DNA from: Metellina segmentata
Lineage: Eukaryota > Arthropoda > Arachnida > Araneae > Tetragnathidae
Direction of reading: 5' to 3'
Length of the DNA stretch: 64,000 nt
Assembly: GCA_947359465.1 (NCBI GenBank)
Contig: OX375876.1
Location: 120,895,444-120,959,443 of the forward strand
Below, piece after piece: positions 21,040 to 32,964 of the stretch. Position 1 is the stretch's first letter, and every line of letters begins with the position of its first letter. The position numbers were made by a program, and so were the translations under genes. The notes under the pieces were generated by a model. It searched no databases and had not been told where the DNA came from. It saw nothing but the letters and a program-made list of their open reading frames with translations.

Positions 21040-21995
21040 TAGATTTCGAATGAAACCACTTAGGGAGTCCACATTCCAAGTAATCCGAGGTTACACTGAC
21101 CCAAAGTTAGCCCTGGACCAGTGCTGTAGTCGTAAATAAATCAGAGGGTATACCATGGGGTCCCCTGCACTAGTATAGACAGGGCTCCATGGTATACCCT
21201 CTGACGGTACACTCTTTGTATGGTACACTCTGATACTACCCGCAGAATTTTTTCCATGGGGAGGCGAAATATATGCTTGCTATTAACACTTTTCACGGGG
21301 AGGGGACAAAAAACATGTACACACACGTACATACATGTATATAAAAATGTAGGAAATCCTTTCTAAGGACTGGGTAGGTATTCATTGAACTAAACCCTCG
21401 CTCGCAAACGGCCGTGTAACATGGTAATATTTCAATTGTTTTTAAAAGAGACTTTAATTTTTCTGGAACAACTTGGGCATTTTCATGGGTCCCTCAAACC
21501 CAGAATAGTGCACATTTCATCTATACCAAAACGTCAACAGATCCTTTTTACCTCCTTTTCTACACGGCGAATATCCCCTATATTTATATTTTCCGGATCA
21601 AAGATGGATATATCCTTCAAAAGTTGTCAATTTTTTACTTTAACATCAGAACAAAGTTTGAATCTCATTCTATCGACAATACTTCGAATGAATTGCTTTT
21701 GAATAATAGGTACGATTTTGGAATTATGTACCAAGGTGATATCTTGAAATAGAAACTTTTCTTTTGCTGTCCCATATTAGTAATTGCGATCTGCGTTTCA
21801 CGTGATGTTTCGCGCAATGTTTTCTCGGAAAAACAAAGCGGTGTTCGTAGTGTTTAATAAAAAGCAGAGGATATACGGAATTTTCTGGAAAAACCAGAGG
21901 GTATACGGCGTATACCGCCGTATACCCTCCACTACAGCCCTGCCCTGGACCATATAATTTCGACAGATTGCCTAACCAATGTTCACGCTACGTAT
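21040..21995. repeat. ~100-bp dispersed repeat, copy 2, split by a hAT-like insertion
   Basis: TTTCGAATGAAACCACTTAG...GGTTACACTGACCCAAA continues after the 824-bp insertion as CATATAATTTCGACAGATTGCC, matching the order in copies 1 and 3. It starts about 305 bp after copy 1 in the same orientation. Confidence 0.6.
21119..21942. mobile_element. hAT-like non-autonomous element with exact 8-bp TSD (824 bp)
   Basis: CCCTGGAC is repeated exactly at 21111-21118 and 21943-21950. The ends are CAGTGCTGTAGTCG and, inverted, CAGGGCTGTAGTGG, and a subterminal GAGGGTATAC follows on both sides. CAG...CTG ends with 8-bp duplications are hAT hallmarks. Near the left end is a hairpin with perfect 17-bp arms (21142-21158 and 21187-21203). 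The frames inside (21141-21332 minus, 21421-21702 plus) show no transposase motif. A partial copy of the family begins at about 63900. Confidence 0.92.
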
Positions 21996-22041
21996 GCCAG
22001 TACACTTGGTTTGAATGTCATGTATGGTACAAACAGCCGTA

Positions 22042-23392
22042 AAAAAAAAGGACTCAACGATCGCAATTGCACAACTTACATCGCAGTAAAAACGGAAGGT
22101 AGCAATTGATAGGGATGAATGTTTTCTAAAAATATCAATACTTAAAATTTGTCTAGGGGCCGTCTTCATATTAAATTGGGAGCTTGCTCCAATATTTTCA
22201 ATACAAACCCCCATCGTTTATCACAAATTTGGATTCTACACACAATTTCAGGCGGATTTGAGGAAAAAATAACAAAAACAACGTACAATTGACAGAGAAA
22301 ATCCATAAAACCCATTAAGGGAGCGTGTTAAAATTGAACACCGCAGTATAAAAGGAGTATTCTGATCAGATAGTCCGATTTCTCATGAGTACGTGCCACT
22401 TTCAACAACTGTTTGATTACAGTTTTTTAGAATGCGACACGTAGATAGTGTCGTTGTGTCAAATAAGTGGATTTTTACAATCCTAACCTACAGTAGTATA
22501 AGTAGGTTGTTAATTATGTTAAAAAATACCTGAATTATTTCTAGCAAAACGTCATAAAATACCCTTCATACAAAAGCTTCACAATAAATAATTTAATAAT
22601 ATTATACAGTCACATTATAAATATTAATACCATGTGTAGTCGCTGTCACAGTCAATCATTTTGCTGTTTGTTACAGGAGACTGATAGAGGCTGTTGACAA
22701 AATGTCCACACAGTCAACAGTATTCAAATTTGCTGGGGATTTATATTTCCTAGAAATTTCTGTCTCCACTTTGTTAACCATCCCCAATAACGATAATAAT
22801 CATCGAGTTTTGCAAACAGCCTTACTGCGCTACTAATTATGCACGTAATGAGCTGAAAAATTTGCAATTCCGATGTTTCAGTATCAGTTGAATCACATAT
22901 TATCAAAATTTGCCTATTCATAATTTTTCTGAATATGAACTTCATAATTGATAAAAAATAGAAAATTTAGTTTGATGATTAAAATGTTTGTAGATTGTGT
23001 TTCGGTTTTTAGGTATCAAGGGATGGAAAAACAATTTCCAAGAAAAATTAATGTTTTTAGCAAATATAACAAAAAACGTCAAACACCAATTTAACATTTA
23101 ACATTAGATCTAATTTTCAAACACTTACAAATTGGTGTAAAATCCAATACAATTGATGATTTTTTTTATTTCCGCCTGAAATTGTGTGTAAAATCCGAAT
23201 TTGTGATAAAAGATGGGGGTTCGAATTGAAATAATCGGAGTAAGCACCCAATTTAGTTAGTAGCCCCTTAGACAAATTTTAAATTTTTATAGTTGTATAA
23301 AACATTTATTTCTATCAATTGCTACCTTCTATATCGTTCTGCGATGTAAATTGTGCAATTGCGATCGGGTGAGTCGAGTTTTTTTTTTTTTT
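22042..23392. mobile_element. Fold-back or long-TIR element, ~235-bp inverted arms
   Basis: The left arm (22042-22275) and the reverse complement of the right arm (23163-23392) align at roughly 80% by eye. Both begin with a poly-A run and share CGATCGCAATTGCACAA, then AGGTAGCAATTGATA, then CCCCCAT..TTTATCACAAATT, then ACACACAATTTCAGGCGGA. The ~890-bp centre is AT-rich and has no coding motif. No clear TSD was found. Two opposite copies of one repeat would look the same. Confidence 0.78.
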
Positions 23393-23399
23393 TTTTTTT

Positions 23400-24124
23400 C
23401 AGACAGGTGTATATCTTTTGTCTATACCACGCCATATTTATATTCCGATTATTTTTCTAGTTCTGAAGTCACAAGACAAAACAGTTGTGTGTAACGCATT
23501 TCTGTGAAGCTAGATTTATCATGCATACCTCCAATACTGTTCAGATTTTAAAGACATAAAAATGACTAAATCTGTTACATTGGCTCTTTATGAGGAAATT
23601 TTAAATGTTAAAAATCGTCTAATCCTTCTAGTTTGCAAATGAAATTCATTTCATCTTTCTAAGTAAGAGATTCGTTAAATTACAAAAAAGGATTTGCTAA
23701 ACTATGTATAACTATTTTATTCTCATGTGTTAGCAACTTATTTTCACAGGAAAGGTGATTTTAGGGACCCGTAAGTATATAATTTGTTTATTGAATCGCA
23801 TTTACTTAATTTTTACAGTTGTAACTTACTCTCTTAGCCTTCGATGGTAAATGTCAAAGTATTTCCTGCTAACACCTCGGGGAATGGTTTCCTGGATTCG
23901 TTTAGAAACTTTTATTTAGCAATTATTATATTAGATATTTTTTATTTAGAATATTCATTGTTCGGAAATCGCTCTTTTTTTCTGGTAAAATAAATTTTGA
24001 ATCAAACAAAACTATACCAGATTAAAACCTTTTTTATAATTGGAAATAACTTATGTAGAAACGGTTGTACGATTATTTATAAAATCTATTTTTAATCACC
24101 CCTTTTAAGTAAAAACTTCGTCTT
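23400..24124. other. AT-rich interval, nothing recognised
   Basis: No open frame, repeat or transposon end was recognised. Confidence 0.4.
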
Positions 24125-24930
24125 CAATTATAGATAAGTCTCAGTCATATTTTATTCACTGAAAAATTGAACAGCACTTAAGATATTATTGATGCTGCGC
24201 GAGAAATATTTTTACAATTTGAACCAAATTTAAATATTTGCAATCACACCTTTAATTACACATATATTCTGCAATTATAGATAATTCAGTCATATTTTCA
24301 TTTAGAAAACTGCTGAACGGATTTTTAGTTACTTTTGAAGTTATACAAGTAAAAAATTAGACACATGCAAACCCAATTTTAAAATTAAAGGAATTTTATG
24401 TCCTACATAAAATATTTTAGAAGTTGTGGCCTACGCACTTCATAATACTTTTCAAAGGAAAAATGGTTAAAAAGATAATCTGTATTATGTATTTTTGAAT
24501 TCCTCTTTACTCCATGTTTCCAATAATAGATAATTAAGTGGTATTTTCATTATGTAAATGACTCTTTTAGGCGTTCTTGAAACTACTCTGGAAAAATTTA
24601 ATCATCGTTAAGGGCATCTAAAATTTTAGTCGAATCACATAACTTACATAAAATATTTTAATAGTTATAGACTACACACCTCATACTTTTCATAGCGAAA
24701 AATGGCTCAAAGATGAAGCGTAACATCCATTTTCAATCCATACTCAACGTTTCTTCTTAAATTACCGATAATTAAATTGAATTTTCATTCAGGAAACGTC
24801 TTTTTTAGGCATGCTCGAAACTTCTCAGGGAAAATTTACGCACCGTAAAATCCAACCTGAATATCGAACGAGTTATTATAACCAAAATAAAATATTTCAG
24901 AAGCTACATCTTACATACTTCATCTACAAT
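24125..24930. repeat. Degenerate ~243-bp tandem repeats
   Basis: ATAGATAATT..AGT..TATTTTCATT recurs at about 24130, 24280, 24527 and 24767. ATAAAATATTTTAGAAGTTG..., then CACTTCATA, then AAAAATGG recurs at 24400, 24645 and 24887. The common spacing is about 240-247 bp, with one shortened interval. The units are strongly diverged, so the array is old. Confidence 0.75.
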
Positions 24931-26190
24931 ATTACCTAAAGCTATCATAGGATCTTATTAAAAATGTTCGAAAATTCAGTTTTTACTGCATAGCATCAAA
25001 GCCCTATTTAGAACGCACTTTGCCTAATGAAACAGTTGACCCTCCCTTATTAATTTCACCTTTTTTTTATCGCCCATAAACTGCTCTCCAAAACTTCACG
25101 TACTTAATTTTTAATACCCTTTCACAGATCCTTTTCCCCCTACTGCGTCCTAGGAAAATATTTATGCTTGTTAAGTCCTACATCATGAGAGCTCGTTAGC
25201 GAACACGAATCAACTCTAGCACCCTTATGAGGATCGAAACTTCCCTCCACATCCGAACAGCGTCCTTTTTTCACCGCACACATAACAATTTTTTTTAATA
25301 ATTATCACCCAAAAAATAAAGAACATAAACCTCTCCTTGGAAATAAAAAACAACCAATATTTTTCCCATGCTGATCGTCGTTTTTAGCTCGAGAAAAAAC
25401 AACCATAGCCCGAAACCATGTAAGAACGAAACGCTTATGTCCACCCCATTTATCAAGCGCTGTAAGTAACACGTGTCAAAATGAAGTTCTCGTTGTTGAG
25501 AGGGAGCAACCTTAGCAACGCCGCGCGTTCTCGGTTCCCTCAGGCCCTCAATTTATGGGGCCTTTCGCATGGAAAACGAGGCCTGCCAGACCAGGCTCTT
25601 CTTTTTCTCAATCCCCACGTTGACTTTTAGCCCCGTTTCGTTGTTGGCGAGAGGGTTTGATTTCTTCTAGAGTGCAGATAGCTGATCCTGCTCTTCCCTG
25701 CTGAGCTGATAAAAAGAGTTTTGATGCATGGCCTCCTGCCGGCATAATGGGGGGAGTTACTCGCTATGTTTTAGTGTCTGTGTGGGAGTAAATCAAGTGG
25801 TTCTTTCTCGAAAGTGCCCTTCTTTTCACAAGCATCCCTCGGAGGACTTTTGGGCTGTGGGATGTGCGGAGAAATAAGCTTTAAACAGTCCTATTACTGG
25901 TTTATTTTATGACGTTTACTGAGCCAGTACTGTTTTTTTTTTACTCTGGAACACATACAAACTTGCTGTAATTCCTCCAGGTGCGTGTTACAGTTGTAGG
26001 TACCTCGTCAGTCCACTTTTGGCCACACTTCTACGACTGTATTTTTTCTCTGTTCTCAGGCAGCAGTTATAGCTCTTACCAATCTTAGTAGAAATTAATA
26101 AGATTTTGTAATACACGTATAGAAATATTAAGTTACCTTGGGAAGACTAAAAAACAAGTTGCCTTCAGTGTATACCATGCTACTGTGGCA
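24931..26190. other. Interval with a complex island at ~25480-25870
   Basis: The block around 25480-25870 is notably less AT-rich (GGGAGCAACCTTAGCAACGC, CCTCCTGCCGGCATAATGGG) and has no repeat partner in the window. The rest is AT-rich. No domain was found in any frame. A regulatory role is possible but untested. Confidence 0.3.
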
Positions 26191-26194
26191 TACA

Positions 26195-26750
26195 ATACTA
26201 TATGGTCAAAAGTGTTAGGACACTGTTGAAATTCTGAAGAGTATCCATGCTTGTGTCGGGCTGTTTTCCTGGTTTTTCCGGGCCATTAATTTATGTACCT
26301 GGTACTATGAACGCTTACGTGTACCTCGACGTTCTGGATGATTAGGTCTTTCCTACATTATGACAATACTACTGCGATGATGGTTGTTTATTTCAACAGT
26401 ATCGAGATCCATGGGATCATACTGCAAAACGTGTGCTGGGCTGGTTTTCAATAAATGAGGTGAATTTGCTCGATTGGCCTACTCACAGCCCCGATCTTAA
26501 ACCAATCGAGCAATTGTGGGACGAAGTGAAGCGATGACTACGCACGCCCATCTTCACAACAATCTCTTCTCATAGCCTTACAAGAGGCATGGCGAGCTAT
26601 TCCTGTCCAGACTTACAGAGAACCTGTGGAAAATATGCCTCGATGTGTTGCAGCTGCAATACAAGCAAAAGGAGGGCCTACCCGTTAATAAATAGAATAA
26701 TGAAGGACTTTTTCTGAAGAACATGCAGTGTCCAAATACCATATAGTGTA
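26195..26750 (+). mobile_element. Tc1-like deletion derivative with TIRs
   Basis: The left end (CTATATGGTCAAAAGTGTTA, GGACACTG) and the inverted right end (ACTATATGGTATTTGGACAC, TGC) are the standard Tc1-like TIR and match the left end at 5971. Plus-strand frames read NAYVYLDVLDD, HTAKRVLGWFSINEVNLLDW and HSPDLKPIEQLWDEVKR, the C-terminal DDE blocks including the final Glu (PIEQ). Stops and a frameshift are present, and the N-terminal half is deleted (total about 555 bp). Confidence 0.88.
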
Positions 26751-27085
26751 TATGACATTGAACAAACTAACGGATTGAATAAGGTAAGATCACATTTACC
26801 CCGATTCAAATCCCATTTGCCTCTTGGTAACAACATGAGGTTTATTTACTCTATTGTTACTGATTTTAATAGACGTTCAGTAGTTTCAGTACCCCGATTT
26901 AAATCCCATTTGCCTCTTGTTAACATCTAGAGGTTTATTTACTCACCTATTGGGCCGGATTTTAATATACGTTTATTAGTTTCAGAGATGTTTTCAACAG
27001 ACGTTTCCTGTAGACAATCTAAGCAGTCTACAGGAAAGAACTGGAATGTTTTAGTGAGGAATGAAGCCAGATGTCTTGGATAGAA
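26751..27085. other. Interval with a local ~100-bp direct duplication
   Basis: CCCGATTCAAATCCCATTTG, CCTCTTGGTAACAACATGAG and GTTTATTTACTC occur at about 26799 and again at about 26893. The second copy differs by a few bases. No gene was seen. Confidence 0.6.
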
Positions 27086-27200
27086 CTGTAGGAGACTTCT
27101 TATCAGACATGACAACCTACAAAGACAGTTATAACGTATAGGAGTATCAAGAACAGCTATCTGCCATCTTTGTGGGCTGGATGAAATGACTGGAGGACCA
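27086..27200 (+). pseudogene. Short RNase H/zinc-tail relic of a non-LTR retrotransposon
   Basis: One plus frame reads LIRHDNLQRQL, a stop, RIGVSRTAICHLCGLDEM. This resembles the TGHxxLxxxLxRxG....CxxC segment that follows RNase H in many R1/Jockey-type polyproteins. It is short and broken, and no flanking RT is visible, so the call is tentative. Confidence 0.4.
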
Positions 27201-27553
27201 CTTCAAGGTAGTCCCTACTATAATACAATTGAAGTAGATAATGTTTTCAAATCATATTTAATCACATCAAACCTCTATTGGGCTACTCATTGACTGATGG
27301 CCGAGAAACCGGAGAAGAGTAGGGTAACAAATAGCTTCTTAAAAACGAATTCAGTAACTTATCAGAAAATTCTCCAAAATGACCAAATAGCTAGATACGA
27401 AAAAAATATATATGTTTTCTAGAAATTTTCCTATAAGACTCCTATAGAGTTACGAAGGTAACTGATTCAAATTAAAAAGAAGTAAAAAATGTAGTAAAAT
27501 TGTTTGCTCTAAAACAAGAGAAAAGGTTGTTTTGATTATTTGTGACACAAGGG

Positions 27554-28219
27554 GGTAATGCTGCAGTCTACGTTTATAGCGGGGCAACAGCCTTGGTGAT
27601 TTTTTGGCGCACTTTTAGTAGCGAGTTATGGTAGGCTAAGACAACACATCTGGATTTATGGTTATTCGAGGTTTTATGACAACCTCGGAAAATGGAAAGT
27701 TTAAGTTTACATTTTGATTATTCTAGAAAGTTCCTTCAAAATTCGTTAAAATAGTTTGACTTCATTGATTCGTTTGAAATTTTTCTTTGCTTTCATTGGT
27801 TATTTTAATTTTAAAATAACCTTTGATTACATTGATCCTTTAAAAAAAATTTTCTTTGGTTTCATTGGTTCATTGAATGGTTTTTCGCCAGTTGTGGAAT
27901 TTTCTTTTATCATAAATTTTTTTCACGGTACAGTTCTGACGTATCAGGTTGTATTATTTCTTGCATTACGTTAGAACTAATTACTTTCTATTGAAAAAAA
28001 TTTCAGTTTAAGATTATTACTTTTTATGGATCTTTTAAAAATAAATTTTTCAAAACGTTCACAAATGCATTTTGGAGCTTTCATTTTCCGTTGTAAAAAT
28101 ATTTCATTAATTCCGTTGTAAAGATTTTCAAATAATTTATTCACTGGCAACTTTAGAAGTGCGCCGAAGAAATTGTCAAGGCCGTAGCCACCGCTATAAA
28201 CGTAGACTGCAGCTGTACC
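27554..28219. mobile_element. Non-autonomous DNA element, GGTA-ended TIR, copy 1 (666 bp)
   Basis: CACAAGGG is repeated exactly at 27546-27553 and 28220-28227. TIRs of about 65 bp begin GGTA...CTGCAGTCTACG and continue through TTTATAGCGG, GCCTTG and GGCGCACTT. The interior is T-rich (plus strand) and has no transposase. The copy at 61849-62666 shares both ends and the interior. The 8-bp TSD and GG start are compatible with a Merlin-, P- or hAT-mobilised MITE. The superfamily is not certain. Confidence 0.92.
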
Positions 28220-28227
28220 CACAAGGG

Positions 28228-28657
28228 GAATACTTGTTCAAGCTGTACCAAACATTTGAAAATATCAATTAAAAAATGTCTTCTAAAGGAAAAAATGGAA
28301 CTGTGGAACACATTAGTGGGATGATCCAAGAAGCACACCCTCATACTATTTATTAAAGACAGGAAACCCCACGAGGAAAGAAAAGTTAGCTATTGCACTT
28401 CGATACCGTAAAGTCCATACACACCTAAAAGAGATGTGTCCTTGTTGGACAAGAAAAAATAAATCACTTGGAATCAGCTGTTAATTTTAAAATTGTATTA
28501 AAAACAAAAACATGGAGGGTGTAAATTTCAAGTTTGATTTTATATACTAAAATTTCTAAGTATAAACGTGAAAATTACATATCTAGAATTTAAAAAAAAT
28601 ACAAATAATATGAAGCTCAACACACACAAATTAAATTGCGGTAATGGTAATTTGTAA
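28228..28657. other. Unassigned interval
   Basis: No gene or repeat was recognised between the DNA element and the SINE. Confidence 0.35.
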
Positions 28658-28966
28658 TTAACGTGGTACTAGAGCAACAGAACGGGATATTAACGACTGT
28701 CCGGGATCAATAAGCTAACGGAAAGATCCGAGGACAACACCACGTAATTTTCAACAGCGGTCAGATGCAACGAGGCAACATCTGAACTGGCATCCCACTC
28801 TCCAAACTTCCACGCCAACCCAACTTGAGGACTTTTGACTACGACAGACTTAAGGAGCATCAGCCGCCTGTAGCCCATACGCTTACAAGCATTAATACAC
28901 TGACCCTTATTCGAACCAGAAACCTTCCGATTCCAATGCTAACACCTTAACCACCAGACCGGATGG
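28658..28966 (-). mobile_element. SINE family B, nearly full length, minus strand
   Basis: Right to left it has the head (CGGTCTGGTGGTTAAGGTG, then GGTTCGAATAAGGGTCAG), the GCTACAGGCGGCTGATGC body, the shared TTGGCGTGGAAGTTTGGAG tail and the GTACCACGTTAATTA end. It is diverged by scattered substitutions from the copy at 52688. Confidence 0.88.
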
Positions 28967-30479
28967 TCAACAAAAGAATTGTCACGAGTGAGGATTGAAT
29001 TCACGACCTTCAGCTGACTCAAGATGATTGATTATGAGAATGATGCGCTGTCTACATTGCTACCGATAATTCAATTCAATTACGGATACTATAGAAATAA
29101 CTGGTATTTTTTTAAAGTTTTTTTTCCTCTCTTATTTTATACCCAATGACTATTTTAAATTGTCTCTTGATTATTTTTCTGTAATGTGCTATAAAAGTTT
29201 TTTCAGACAGGAACGACAATTACATCATTAAAATTTACTCGAATAGTTTTATTAATCCCTTCCATATCCTTATAAGACTTTACTACTTTCAGTTGTAGAT
29301 ATCTTTCTAACCGTCTCTCTTGTGGAGATTACGATAGAGCCTCATACTAAATCACTACTTATTGCAATGGCTCTAAAATTTGTAAGTTGTTTCGCTTAAG
29401 TACCACTTTTTTTATGTGAAAAAATCTTCTTTGAGAGAGAAACGGAGTGATAGATTTATCTAATTTTCTCGGATAACTGTTTGATGACCATTTACTTGTA
29501 ATAATCTTTTAAAGTATATGGAATAAATATTGATTCACTAATGCACTCTCTGAAAAACCAAAAGCAATTTCAAAACTAGACATGCATGCAGTCTAAAATT
29601 TATAAAATATTTGATATCGCACCCCGGCAAGAAAAGTGACAGCTCAAAATTGCAGAATTTGGTAAACATCAACTTAAAGGATACTATAAAACTTATATTG
29701 AAATAGCATAAGCTTCTTTTAAAGTTTAGGTAAGTATTTACTTTGGTAACTTCTATCATTTTCTATAGAATAGTAATATAACACTCTGGGGCGTACGTAC
29801 ATATTTTTCAATGACATAACATCAAAATTTTTATTTTTTGATCTGTGTCACTTTGCTAGCCGTGGTGCGATATGTTTTGAATATACGTCATTATTTAAAA
29901 TTATACTATCAATTAGTTTATTTCTACACAAGACTAGAAGTTAAATTTACAATGGTGAATAACGCATAAAACATTATTTACAAACTAAGAAATTCTGTAA
30001 TTATGAATTGATCTGTCCTAAAGCTAATTATCATGTATAATTTATTTCCTAGAGAGTATGATTATAGTTATTATTTATGTAGGATTTAGTTAACCAGTTG
30101 CAATATCTAGCGATAGATGGCGCTACTAGTCCTGTATTAACACTTCTCTTTTGGCGCGCTCTTGCGATAAGAATGTTGCTTCTAGAATAGAAAAGATCGC
30201 CATTAACGTCGGTGTGAGGAACACGCGTTTTTCGACTGCGTCGCTTGTTGTGATAGGGCGCCAAAAGGAGAGAGAGAAACGAATGTAAGATAATAACGCT
30301 TTATGTAAATATCTGTTGTAGTAATTTCCCCCCTAAACTATATAATTATGAATAAATGTTTTGTTGTTTTTTAAGAAGTTTGTTGTCATTTTAAGCAGTA
30401 AATTCATACCCCCTAGACACCGATCCACATTTATAAATAAACTAAATAAATAAAATTATTTCATTTACGTAGAGAGTTC
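28967..30479. other. AT-rich interval with a small hairpin-bearing block
   Basis: Near 30142-30275 a less AT-rich stretch carries inverted TTTTGGCGC / GCGCCAAAA arms about 110 bp apart. AATAAA follows at about 30349. It could be a small MITE or a solo LTR, but no boundary could be fixed. The open frames at 29538-29759 and 30049-30264 (both minus) have no domain. Confidence 0.35.
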
Positions 30480-31170
30480 CTGAGATATTTTTACCCGCTG
30501 TGAAAACCTTTTATAAATTGTGTAATCTCGGATCAATATCAGTATTGAACTTAGTGATAAAACTTTCATGTAGATTCACTCAAAACGTTGGATTCACCGG
30601 ATTTCATTTCACTTATAATTTTGTTCAACATCCATGCTCAAATTTGTTTACAAAATTCCGATCGCTCATACAGGCATGTGCAAAATATAGGTAAACAGAT
30701 TTATAGAATTCCTTTTTATCAGCTTTATTTGCAATCCATATCATTACTTAACATTGCTAGAAAAGCTTTCCCGCAGATTAACTTAAAACGAAAAAACATT
30801 TACTGACTTGCGTTTCACCCGCAGAATTTTGAAGTGATACTCTTTGAAGAGATTTCTTGCATATTAACTTAAACTTTAACTATTACAGGATTTAGTTTCG
30901 CGTTTTGTTCCATTCTGAGACTTAACAAATCGAGAAAAGCTCCCCTGCACATACACAAATAACGTAAGAAAACAGATTTACAGGATTTTGTTTCACTCCA
31001 TAGTTTTAGATCAGTATAAGCACTTAAATTTTGAGTTTCCTCAGATTTTTAATACAAACGTAAGGACAACATATTTACATTATTTAGTTTCACAGCATAG
31101 TTTTCGATCAATGTGGGCACTTTGTGAGAAAGGCCTTGCTGAAAAATTGCTTAAAACGTAAGTAAACTGA
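30480..31170. repeat. Degenerate ~115-bp tandem repeats
   Basis: Variants of AACAGATTTACAGGATTTTG, then TTTCACTCCATAGTTTT, then GATCAGTATAAGCACTTA recur about six times between 30480 and 31170. All are diverged. The open frames overlapping them translate this repeat. Confidence 0.7.
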
Positions 31171-31329
31171 TATTCCATAGTGGATTTTGGAACGAGTTAG
31201 AAGTCAGACATGAAAGACTGGGTATTGCCGAAAGTATATACAATGTGCGCGAGCTTCTAAAGGGTTGGATAAGAAATTTTTAGATTAATCAGAATTTTCA
31301 TTTGTTCGCCTTAGTGTTGTATGAATTTA

Positions 31330-31545
31330 TTTCAGGGTACAAAATAAATCATGAAAAAAACCGTGCAAAAGCAACCTTTTTACGTATAGTTTGAATACTA
31401 TTTATTGATTTTCAATCATATCTAAGGTGTTAATTCAATTGTTTCCGAGAAAAGGTATTTGTATATATTGTTTAAAAATTAGTTCCCCTGAAGGACTTAT
31501 CAATTAGCAATTGCACACTCGTGAAAAATTATGTAGTTTCGCTAT
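31330..31545. repeat. Dispersed repeat, copy 1 of a ~215-bp pair
   Basis: GGGTACAAAATAAATCATGA, then GTTTGAATACTATTTATTGA, then TTCAATTGTTTCCGA, then GTGAAAAATTATG aligns in the same orientation with 39565-39775. No ORF or element end was recognised. Confidence 0.65.
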
Positions 31546-31728
31546 TATTCTTATACAATCTTCATTACATATAATCTGTGAGGAGGTTATAAAAAGATAT
31601 TAGTGGGTGAAGCTCTTAGAGGGTTAAATGCCTTGGAAGGAGTCGGTTCCCATATACTCGTGAATGTGGAGAAACTAGGAATCTTCAAGCCCCTTGGTAC
31701 ATTCGCCCTCGGGGTAACAACTTCTGGT

Positions 31729-32961
31729 AATTTTCCGTTAACTGGGTACTAGAGATGCAACATCGATGTCAATGTTTTCTAAACATCGATGTTTTAGAGC
31801 AAAAAACATCGATTTATTTATTATCGATGTTTTGGAGCCGATATTTTGTTAACATCGATGTTTATACTTGTAGATGTTTTATTTTTATATGAAAAAAGTA
31901 TCATTATAAAAATTTAAAAAATAACTAAGTAGGATAATTTTTATTATCAGTAAATTGAACATACTATTCGACCAAAGTGGCCAAGGATGAAGGATCTGAA
32001 AAGTAAGGATGCGATATCAATGTCGATGTTTTCAAAACATCGATGTTGTATAAAAAATACATCGATTTACTGTGGTCGATATATTTTTAACATCGATGTA
32101 TATTTTTACGCTGTCGATGTTTTATTTTTGAATGAAAAAAGTACCATTGTAGAAATTTAAAAAATAACCGTGTAACTAAGTATTGTCAGTGATGGCGACA
32201 TCCAACCCGCCAGAAAGAGTTTCTTCCCTAACTTATGGGATGGTTAGTGAAAAAAGGAGTTGACTAAAGGTGGAGAAAATTAACAAACTTCTTTTTTACA
32301 AACTGTAAATAACAAATATTGGGGCATATAATAATTATAGGCCCCAATATTTTTTATTTGCAGGACATAAAAAATAAGTTTATGTTCCCCGCATAAGTTA
32401 ATAAATAATTAATAATAACTAACACTAATTATTGTTATGTACCTACCTACTTATACTTATAGTTAGTAGTACCAATGTCAAATTGTTGTAAATATTATTT
32501 TCTTTTATAGTAATGAATTTGAAAATAAAATATTTGTTAATTGTTCGTATGAAATTTTGTGACTTTGTTTTGACATTTAAAAAGAAATCTTAGTTATAAA
32601 TTAATAAACACGGGAAATGACAGACTAAATATCTCCCGCCCCCTGGCGACCATTAATATTTGAGGTCGCTAAGCCAATTTTAAGAGATGGTTGTAAAAAC
32701 GTTTCAATACACTGATGTTTGGAAACATTGATCGTTTTCCGTAAAACTACAGATGTTTAAAAACATCGTTTTTTGGGCGATGTACTATCAACATCGATGT
32801 TTTAATCTTGAACATCGATGTTTTGTTGTCGATGTCGCATCCCTACTGGGTACCAGACAAAATCCGCCACAAATTGCAGCGATAACTGAGCCAAACCAAC
32901 AACCTTTAACTGCGCCAACTTTTAAGCTTGGCAGTTTTTTGGTACCCAGCTAAAACGGAAA
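31729..32961. mobile_element. Small MITE split by a hAT-like insertion
   Basis: The outer segments 31729-31749 and 32846-32961 form a ~130-bp unit with inverted ends: TTTTCCGTTAACTGGGTACC, CAGACAAAATCCGCCA on the left, and the complement of GGCAGTTTTTTGGTACCCAG, CTAAAACGGAAAA on the right. A related MITE follows at once (32965-33190). The 1096-bp hAT-like element sits within its left TIR. Confidence 0.82.
31750..32845. mobile_element. hAT-like element, ACATCGATGT-rich ends, exact 8-bp TSD
   Basis: CTGGGTAC is duplicated exactly at 31742-31749 and 32846-32853. The ends are TAGAGATGCAACATCGATG and, inverted, TAGGGATGCGACATCGACA, a classic TAGRGATG hAT terminus. Many ACATCGATGT palindromes fill the subterminal regions. 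The first ~195 bp are repeated at 32004-32185, beginning TAAGGATGCGATATCAATG, so the element has two left ends and one right end. There is no transposase, and the centre is A/T-rich. Confidence 0.92.
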
Positions 32962-32964
32962 AGT

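Noticed and set aside
20738..21139. 133-codon plus-strand frame
   Set aside because: It runs across two copies of a dispersed repeat into the end of a hAT-like element, so no gene could have that structure.
30060..30420. Solo LTR
   Set aside because: Inverted TTTTGGCGC arms and an AATAAA are present, but no TG...CA ends with a target duplication could be defined.
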